DNA from: Kingdonia uniflora
Taxonomy: Eukaryota > Streptophyta > Magnoliopsida > Ranunculales > Circaeasteraceae
Assembly (NCBI GenBank): GCA_014058105.1
Contig: JACGCM010001844.1
Coordinates: 4,526,001 to 4,590,000, forward strand
Length of the DNA: 64,000 nucleotides
Reading direction: 5' to 3'
The position numbers and the translations under genes were made by a program. How positions within the stretch are numbered: the first letter of the stretch is position 1; every line of letters begins with the position of its first letter. Of this stretch, positions 56,884 to 64,000 are shown piece by piece. The notes under the pieces are model-generated. The model made no database searches. It was not told the origin of the DNA and saw only the letters and a list, made by a program, of their open reading frames with translations.

Positions 56884-58578
56884 ATGACAAATAAGAATCT
56901 TCGAAGCCATTCAAGTACAGTAAGAGATCACGAGATCAATCAGATACCAGAAATAGTTGACCTGTACAGTACAGTGATGGAACTTCATAGACAAATAGAG
57001 TTAGAAAAAGTCTAAAGGTTAGAAGATCTGCACCTTCACGCATGCTCTTCAAGTGGAGAGAGACAAAAGAAGAAAAATCTTAGAACAACATAGTTAGACA
57101 CGTCAGAAAGAAATGGAAAATTTACGAAGAACAAAGAATTGACTCACTGGCCGCCAAACGTCACCTCTACAAGCTCGAAGCGATCATCGATCCAGGGCGA
57201 TCCACAAAGATGATCAGCAAAGGAAAGAGTGAGTTCGAACTTCTCGATCTATGTTCAAAAATCTAGATAGGGCTTATAGACACTTTAGACTTACATCCTC
57301 AACATCAAAACCTCAAGGAAGTCAGTGCACGTGCCATCGAACTCCCCCACCACTAGAAAGAAGACCAATCAAAGACCTATTGGGACCAGAAGAACAAGGA
57401 GATTTCGATCCACAATTTGCAGCCGTACTAATACCTTTGCCAAAGTTCATCACCTTGGACGACCTGAACAATAGGATCTAAGCTATCAATTCTGATGTCA
57501 CAGGCCGAAGATCTACCCTTGAAAGAATCGAGATAAACCCCATCTCCCCTCATCTCGAAGCTATGCCCATTCTAGGCAATTTTCACATGTCAAAATTTAT
57601 TTAGTATGCAGGCCTCACTGACCCTCTCACCCACGTCCGACACTTCAAAGTCGTAGTTGGATTATACTCTAAACTTGACCACATGCTATGCACATTATTC
57701 AACATGAGTCTGAAAAAGGAACCACTCAGATGGTTCCATACTATCCCTGAAGGCTCCGTCACCACATTTAGCCAGCTATAACGTCTCTTCGAATCAAATT
57801 ATGCTCATGCTAAGGAGCGAGAGATAACAGTAGATTCCTTATTCTTCACCGAGCAAGGCACAAAAGAAACCTTGGCAAGCTTTACAAACGTTTCTTGTAG
57901 GAAATACAGAAAATTGAGAACTTTGATCCTAAAATCGTCGTTCTAGCATTCACTTCAACCCTGCATATTAACAATAAGTTTTGAGTAGAACTTACCCTAC
58001 ATAAACCCAGAACGGTGACATAAATGATTGATGTTGTTAATAACTACATCGAATTAGAACGATCAAAAAAGGACAAGATGAAGAGCTCTTCTATCATCCA
58101 ATCTCGTAAAACTTTCACATCTAAACCCCAAAAATTAACCAATGTCCAAAGACTTAAGCAGCGCGGAAGAAACACCGACAACACTAGAATAAGAGATGAA
58201 AGGCCAGACAAACCCGTCCCCATTCTACCCCCTATGATAACAACTCTCTCTGTTATCCTACCAACGATAAAGGGAGACAAATTTTATCGAGCACCACAAG
58301 CAATTCCAGGCATCCCCAATAAACCTTTATGTCAATATCACAACGTGCATAGCCATGAAATTGACAACTGTTACTCTCTCATTCAAATTTTTAATCGCAT
58401 TCAATTAGTTGGAAGACTTCATAATTATGTAGTCGACATTCAAAAGTTTCTCGAAGTAGAAACTAAGAACAAAGACATCGAACAAGAGAAAGGCCAGGGG
58501 AAAGCTCGCCACCTTTACATGATCAAAATCAAAAAAGGAAAGAAAAGAAAACAAGATGATCGAATCACATCTTGCTGA
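56884..58578 (+). pseudogene. gag: Element C1 gag
   Basis: Starts MTNKNLRSHSSTVRDHEINQ at 56884. Core near 57600-57900: DPLTHVRHFKVVVGLYSKLD, LCTLFNMSLKKEPLRWFHTI, PEGSVTTFSQL, with stops and a frameshift. An open C-terminal part (58024-58578, 184 codons) includes the knuckle-like CQYHNVHSHEIDNC and VGRLHNYVVDIQKFLE. Confidence 0.84.
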
Positions 58579-58581
58579 AAA

Positions 58582-59046
58582 ATGACTTCCTCAGATAAAT
58601 CATCAAAACTTCTCCCCAGCTCAAGTAAATTAAAGCGTCCTTACCATATCACCTTCGAAGACTGTGACACAAGCCATGTCAAATACCCACACAATGACCC
58701 CTTGGTCATTATGCTCAAAGTCAAACAAGACTACCTACACACGTTTCTCGTTGATACAGGAAGCGCCACAAATGATTTGTTTAGAAGGGAAATTGAGGTT
58801 CTAGGACTCAAAGATTTTGCGAAAGCTTCAACAACAACAATCTCAGGTTTCAACGGCTCAAAAGAATTGGTAACAGGAAAAATCCCACTACCAGTTCAAG
58901 CAGGGTTTGAAATCACCTTCATTAAATTCATAGTCATCGATGCTGAGTCCAAATATTTGGGAATTTTAGGACAGAGTTGGCTACATTCGATCAAAAGCAG
59001 TACCTTCCACATATTATTTAGCATTAAGATTTCTAACAGATCATAG
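58582..59046 (+). CDS. pol: Element C1 aspartic protease
   Basis: 154 open codons. The active site is intact, LVDTGSATNDLF (D-T-G-S-A), unlike A and B2 where the Thr is Ile. It also has ISGFNGSKELVTGKIPLP and IDAESKYLGILGQSWLH. It begins 4 bases after the gag stop, in the next frame. Confidence 0.82.
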   Translation: MTSSDKSSKLLPSSSKLKRPYHITFEDCDTSHVKYPHNDPLVIMLKVKQDYLHTFLVDTGSATNDLFRREIEVLGLKDFAKASTTTISGFNGSKELVTGKIPLPVQAGFEITFIKFIVIDAESKYLGILGQSWLHSIKSSTFHILFSIKISNRS

Positions 59047-59154
59047 AGTTTACGAAATCAAAGGCAGCCAAGCGGTAGCACCTATGTGCGAGAATACCAC
59101 CACCAACTCTCACACGGTAAAACTTCTCCAAGTATAGCAACTACAGTAAGAAAC

Positions 59155-59179
59155 ACCCCCCCCCACACACACACACACA
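59155..59179. repeat. C-run plus (AC)n microsatellite in C1
   Basis: About ten C and then eight AC units between the protease and RT of C1. Confidence 0.85.
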
Positions 59180-59213
59180 TTTGAGCAACATGGCATTGAG
59201 GTAGTAGATTTCA

Positions 59214-60213
59214 TTGAGCTCGATGGACCTGGGTGTAATACTTTCATTGGCTCCAATCTATATTTTGATGAGAAAGACACCAAGATCTAGCTCCTTAAGG
59301 AAAAACATCAACATCTTTGTATGGATGCCTGGAATTGATCCTTCAATCGCGTGCCACAAATTGAACCCCCTTCCAGACAGCAAAGCAGTCGTACAAAAAC
59401 ACCGGAACTTAGTTCCCCGCCTTCGCAAAGCAGTGAATGAAGAAATTGATAAACTCCTTCGGGTAGGATTTATTCGAGAAGCAAAATACCCAAATTGGGT
59501 TTCTAACATTGTAGCAGTCCCAAAGAGTTTGTGTTGACTTCACAGAACCCAACAAGTTCATGTCAAAAGATAGTTTTTCTCTCCTATTGATCTCGTAACT
59601 TCTCGATTTTGTAGCAGGGTACGAACTTCATTCTATGATGGATGCAGCCTCAAGATACAATCAAGTTCCACTCTCTGCAGAAGACCAAGAAAAAATAACC
59701 TTTATTACAGAAAGGGGTACTTACTGCTACACAGTAATTCCCTTCGGGTTAAAGAATGCAGAAGCCACTTGCCAGCGACTCATCACCAAAGTGGTCAAAG
59801 GTCATTTAGACAAAATCATAGAGGTATACATCGATGATATAATCTGCAAAAGCCTTAAGCGTGAAATTTAATGCAACAACCTCCAAACCATATTTAATAT
59901 CCTTTGTATTTGCTAGATTAAACTCAACCCTAAAAAATGCCAATTCGGTGTCGCATCCGGTAAAATTCTCGGACATCAGGTTAGTAAAAAGGGAATCAAA
60001 ATTGATCCAACACAAATCAAAGTACTCATGGAAATGTCATCACCTAGAACAAAGAAAGATGTGCATAAATTCACTGGCAAGATTGTGGCTCTTCGCAAGT
60101 TTATATCAAAATCATCTTACCGATGTAAACTTTTTTACCTCCTTCATGAAAATTCAGCTCCATTGTCCAAAAATAGACCAAAGAAATCATTTGAACTCCC
60201 GATTGTGAATTAG
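59214..60213 (+). pseudogene. pol: Element C1 reverse transcriptase
   Basis: Segments FVWMPGIDPSIACHKL, GFIREAKYPNWVSNIVAVPK, then a short deletion where KNGK-W/I-R should be, MMDAASRYNQVPLSAEDQEK, CYTVIPFGLKNAEATCQRLI and VYIDDIICKS, so the catalytic Y-x-D-D is kept. Thumb: LNPKKCQFGVASGKILGHQV. Stops after KREI and at the deletion. Confidence 0.87.
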
Positions 60214-60650
60214 CTTTCCAAAATCTTAAACGATACTTGGGGCGTCCTCCTATCATGAGTACTCTAGTTGATGGTGAAACACAGACAATGTACTTGCCCA
60301 TAACTGATGATTCTATTAGCTCAGTCCTTATTTAAGAAGACGACGGTGTAGAAAAACCAATCTATTTCATTAGTAAAACTCTCATGCCTGCTGAGAAATG
60401 ATATGCAACAACCGAGAAACAACTACTTGCCTTAGTCTTCAACTCTTTAAAACTTTAACCTTATTTCCAAGTTCATCTCATCAAGATCATTACTAAATAT
60501 CCTCAATGACCTGTACTCTCTAAAAAAGAAAAATCTTGAAGAGTTCAACAATTGTTTGTATTCCTTGGAGAATATGACATCTCCTTCGAACCACAGATAT
60601 CAATCAAAGGACAGGCAATAGCTAATTTCTTGGTAGATTTTCCAGCCGAA
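60214..60650 (+). pseudogene. pol: Element C1 RNase H (gypsy type)
   Basis: LGRPPIMSTLVDGETQTMYL, KPIYFISKTLMPAEK, ALVFNSLKL and LSKKEKS with stops between them, then FEPQISIKGQAIANFLVDFP leading into the second RNase H. Confidence 0.82.
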
Positions 60651-61110
60651 GATCCCGATTGGGAGGAGCTCAAAGAAGTATTGGTTGACGACTCAATTGC
60701 GAAGCCATATGCCTGGTTACGAAGTAAAGGATGGAGACTCTTTACTGATGAGTCGGCGGGACCGCGAAGATCAAGAATCGGCATCGTTCTTGTTACACCA
60801 TCTAATCATCGCATCAAGAAAGCTATTAAACTTACATTCTATACCACCAATAATGAAACAGAGTATGAAGCTATCCTTCATGGATAAGATCTTGCTATAA
60901 TACTTGGAGCAGAAGAAATAGCTATGTCGACTCCTTACTCATCTCAAATCATTACAACAAGACATTTAAGACATCCGGCAAGATGGTTGACTATGTAGCC
61001 TTAATCGAAGTTAAAATGAGCAAATTCAAATCGGCAATAATCTCTTACCTCTCTAGAGCCGAAAATTGCCACGCTGACGCGTTGGCATACATGATTGTAA
61101 TGCTCAACGA
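60650..61110 (+). pseudogene. pol: Element C1 second RNase H
   Basis: WRLFTDESAGPRRSRIGIVL (TDES for the usual TDGS), NNETEYEAILHG then a stop (60885), DLAIILGAEEIAM with a frameshift, and ENCHADALAYM at the end. Tat-type archaeal RNase H. Confidence 0.82.
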
Positions 61111-61181
61111 CAGTTAAAACTAAACTTTGGAAATCGAGGTTATCGAACATTCTAGTATCGATAAGATGAAGATAAAGATGA

Positions 61182-62381
61182 TTGGAGAAGAACTTTTTAT
61201 GCATACTCAATTCAAACATCCTTCCGAGTAACAAAGAAGAAGCCCGGTCGCTCTTAGCCAAATATCTGCGATTCACAGTCCAAGATAAAATTCTCTATCG
61301 CATTACAGGAGTAGGACCTCTTATCGAATGTATCTCTAAAAAACAAGCCCAAATAAAGATCAAGGAACTTCACGAAAGAATCTGTGCATCTCATGTTTTA
61401 GGATGATCATTGGCCCAACGGGCATTTACTCAAGGTTAATATTAGCCAAAGATGAGACAAGACTGCGAAGACTTTGTTCGAAGATTCTACAAATGCCAAA
61501 TCCACGCTCAAGACATCAAAAGCCCAGTACTCGACTTATACATTAGCAATATCCGCTGGCCATTAAAGAGATGGGGGATCGATATCATTGAGCCCTTCTA
61601 CCCGGTATTGGGAAATCGTAAATTTGTTCTTGTGGCTACAAATTACTTAACAAAGTGGGTTGAAGCAATTCCCTTATGTCACACCGATGAAAATAAAATT
61701 ATCAAGTTCCTTTGGGAACACATTATCACCAGATTTGGCTGCCCACAGATGATACGATCCGACAACGGCAAATTGTTTATCAGTACCAAAGCCCTCACTT
61801 TCCTCAGCAAGTACAAGATTCAACTCTCAACTTCAACACCATACTACCCTCAAGGCAACAGACAAGCTAAACTCATCAACAAGAGCATTAAATCAGGACT
61901 CTGCAAGCGCCTCAAGGAAAAGAAGGGCAGATGGGTCGATGAATTACAAAATGTCCTATGGGCATACAGGATAATACCACGAACATCAGCAGGTTGTACT
62001 CCATTCCTGATGGCCTTTGGTGCCGAAGCAGTCATACCTTCAGACCTCGATATACCAAGTGCTCGAAGAAAAGTTACAGATGAAGACAATGAGCTTGGCC
62101 TCCTCTACAACCTCAACTAGATTGAAGAAACCCGAGACAAAGCCATTATAAACTTAAGACAATATCATGACACATTGAGAAAAACTTATAGCAAAAAGGT
62201 TTGAAAATGAAAGTTTTGTATTGGAGACCCTGTCCTTCGACGGATTCAAGATAGTACTCGGCCTAAGAATTTAGGAAAATTATTTAAAAACTGGGAAGGG
62301 CCATACATTGTCAGTGACAAAACAGATAGTGGTACTTACTGGCTGATGACAGAAGACAAAATCCAGCTCGAATATCCATGA
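61182..62381 (+). pseudogene. pol: Element C1 integrase
   Basis: Linker and zinc finger (HERICASH...CQIHAQ, the second Cys changed to His), core RWGIDIIEPFYPVLGNRKFV (Asp), IRSDNGKLFIST (Asp) and GNRQAKLINKS (Glu to Lys). 222 open codons at 61452-62120. The C-terminal LFKNWEGPYIVSDKTDSGTY ends LEYP at TGA 62381. Confidence 0.87.
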
Positions 62382-62464
62382 AATACTGCCCAACTAAAAA
62401 TGTTTTACAAATGACAACTATAACCACTTTCATCGATTCAAATAAATTTTCTTTACTTTCGCCT

Positions 62465-62760
62465 CAATCTTTACAATCTTTACTTAGTCTCGATCCATAC
62501 TTGATAAGTATACATCAAACAATCAATCATCTTTACTATATTTACTTGGTCTCGGTCCATACTTGATACGTATGCATCCACACTACCATTATCTTTACTA
62601 TCTTTACTTGGTATCGATCCATACTTGATAAGTATATGCATCCACACTACCATCATCTTTATTATCTTTACTTGGTCTCGATCCATACTTGATAAGTATG
62701 CATCCACACTACCATCATTTTTACTATCTTTTCTTAATCTAGATCCATACATGATAAGTA
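62465..62760 (+). repeat. Element C1 ~62-bp tandem repeats, about 5 copies
   Basis: Units of CTTTACTTGGTCTCGATCCA, TACTTGATAAGTATGCATCC and ACACTACCATCAT. The first and last copies are most diverged. Same location (after pol, before the antisense gene) as the repeats of A and B, but unrelated in sequence. Confidence 0.9.
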
Positions 62761-63180
62761 TGGGGAAAACTAACATTCAATCCTTTGACAATAATATCCT
62801 ATTACAGGATAACATTGTTTACATTCATTACTTATTGAACAAAACATGTCATGTTTTTGTTCTTTTCCATCAAATCCAGATATCCCATTGAGGATTAACA
62901 TCTGGCAATCACTCCAACTACTTGCCATTACATGGCCATCTTTACATACACACAAATAGTTGCTTCAAGCAACACTCTGAGCTATCTACATTCATATTTC
63001 ACTATATCAATCTTATCGAATACCAACACTTAACATCTATTTAAATTTGCATCAAATATTTTCAAACAACATCTTCGAAAATAAAGCATCAGCATTCAAA
63101 CACACGGTTAAAATTATTTTGGTCCCATCAACAACTTTTACATTTATCTTCAAGCAAATTAATTTTTACAAAAAATATAT

Positions 63181-64000
63181 TTACACTAAAGGAGGAAACA
63201 CTACATCATCAACCTTCGGTAACCCCTCAGGAGCAAATACATCCAAAACTTCTTTGGGGCGCAACCCATCAGAATTCATCATCACAAAGTCATCGACAAG
63301 TTCCGTCCCACTAGGAACTTCAAGAGTTTCCAGAACCTCATCTTCTTCGTTTGAATTGTCAAAAACCAGATTACCAGCTATGACCAGCGTTTTAAAATGA
63401 TTTTTCCTTTGCTCCATCTCCTCATATTGGCCAACATAATTGGCCCTGACCTTTTTACAAGCATCTAAATTCTCTTGAATCAATTTCGCCCTTAGCTCGT
63501 CCAAGATCTTCCCTTGTTCCTGCTCCATCGCAATTCGTGCATCAGCAACCTGCTCTCGCATATCTTTCTCAAAGTTGCTTCTCAATAATGTCAGCGCCTC
63601 CTCTTTTTCCTTCGCCAACTCAGCCTTTATCTCCTCGATCTTTTTCATCCACACTTTCTTCGCATCATGAAGAGCAACTTCCCTCACCTTCCGAGCGTCC
63701 AGCTTATACGTATTAAGCATGGAATTTAACTCCTTGTCCTCGATCAAAGTTTCCTTCTTCCTCGTCAAATCTTTCTCAATGTTCTTATACACCAAAACCT
63801 AATTTGCCAGATCGCTACCACCGATAATACGACCTTTAGCATCAGTTAACAACTTCTTGATCTGCATTACATTTATAATATGAGTATTTGTGTGAGGTAC
63901 CAGAGTATTTAAATGAATCAAAGAAAAAGAAATCTCACCTTCGACATGTTCCGGTGGCCTTCGCTCAAAAACGTTATCAAGCTCTCTGCCCCTACCAAAA
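63181..64000 (-). CDS. Element C1 antisense coiled-coil gene, 3' part
   Basis: Minus strand. The terminal exon runs from 63861 (after acceptor AATGCAG) to the stop at 63181, with one TAG near 63801. The open 204 codons hold a strongly charged coiled coil (KKVWMKKIEEIKAELAKEKE, DELRAKLIQENLDACKKVRA) and an acidic C-terminal tail (DNSNEEDEVLETLEVPSGTE). The preceding intron 63938-63862 (GTGAGA...TGCAG, 77 bp) leads to another exon that leaves the window. It sits where the antisense coiled-coil tails lie in A and B; function unknown. Confidence 0.65.

Larger units (their letters stand above)
29788..64000 (-). mobile_element. Element B1: Tat-lineage retrotransposon, minus strand, split by later insertions
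   Basis: Outer element whose 3' end is at the left: 3' LTR 29788-30361, polypurine tract and 3' UTR 30362-30627. The rest resumes at 48757 beyond B2. Its antisense genes therefore read on the plus strand (48842-55575). Then come its tandem repeats (about 55660-55850) and the C-terminal integrase on the minus strand (56015-56364), where C1 interrupts it. The remaining pol, gag and 5' LTR must lie past 64000. The left target duplication would be ATTTC (29783-29787), with its partner outside the window. Confidence 0.85.
56370..64000 (+). mobile_element. Element C1: Tat-lineage retrotransposon, 3' end outside the window
   Basis: Inserted in B1's integrase. 5' LTR 56370-56821, primer site ATTGGTGCCGTCTGTAGG, gag, protease, RT with intact YIDD, RNase H, second RNase H, integrase (to 62381), ~62-bp tandem repeats, then an antisense coiled-coil gene running off the right edge. 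The left target duplication would be ACTCT (56365-56369). The sense genes carry several stops. Confidence 0.9.

Noticed and set aside
62465..62760. CRISPR-like regular repeats
   Set aside because: Units are contiguous tandem repeats without distinct spacers, in a plant retrotransposon.

Overview
The window is plant nuclear DNA, almost certainly from a flowering plant. It holds one recognisable host gene and several layers of nested, decayed retrotransposons. The evidence is a plastid-type lipoyl synthase gene split by GT-AG introns, Ty3/gypsy elements of the Tat lineage (recognised by a second RNase H between the usual RNase H and the integrase), an L1-type LINE with a C-terminal RNase H, and several MITE-like inverted repeats. 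The species cannot be named from this sequence alone.

Layout. (1) 1-6838, minus strand: five exons of plastid lipoyl synthase (LIP1P). The last exon(s) lie beyond base 1. Its introns hold a small non-autonomous LTR element, a MITE-like element, a tandem duplication and microsatellites. (2) 6839-13073: an intergenic patchwork of a fold-back MITE, a LINE remnant, two inverted duplications, a Tourist-like MITE with TTA duplications and a direct repeat. (3) 13079-28249: element A, a complete 15.2-kb Tat retrotransposon with 683-bp LTRs and CTAGT target duplications. (4) 28255-29787: a spacer with nothing coding that I recognise. (5) 29788 to beyond 64000: element B1, a Tat element on the minus strand. 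It is interrupted by B2 (30633-48756, plus strand, same family, AATAG duplications), by a solo LTR of a third family C (51776-52248, AGTAC duplications), and by element C1 (56370 to beyond 64000, plus strand). B2 itself carries an L1-type LINE (41700-46750, minus strand, 15-bp duplication).

How the parts relate. Each Tat element has the order 5' LTR, gag, protease, reverse transcriptase, RNase H, second RNase H, integrase, a short tandem-repeat block, a long region whose reading frames lie on the opposite strand, a polypurine tract and the 3' LTR. The sense genes are full of stops and deletions: A lost the catalytic YxDD of its reverse transcriptase, and B2 lost nearly the whole reverse transcriptase. 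The antisense region is the most interesting part. In A, B1 and B2 it has TATA boxes on the antisense strand, a small ORF of about 105-110 codons starting MVxTRH, in the B family a second small ORF of 354 bp, and a larger gene with short introns coding for a coiled-coil protein. Extra antisense ORFs are known in the Tat lineage. The repeated promoter, small-ORF and spliced-gene layout seen here is worth follow-up.
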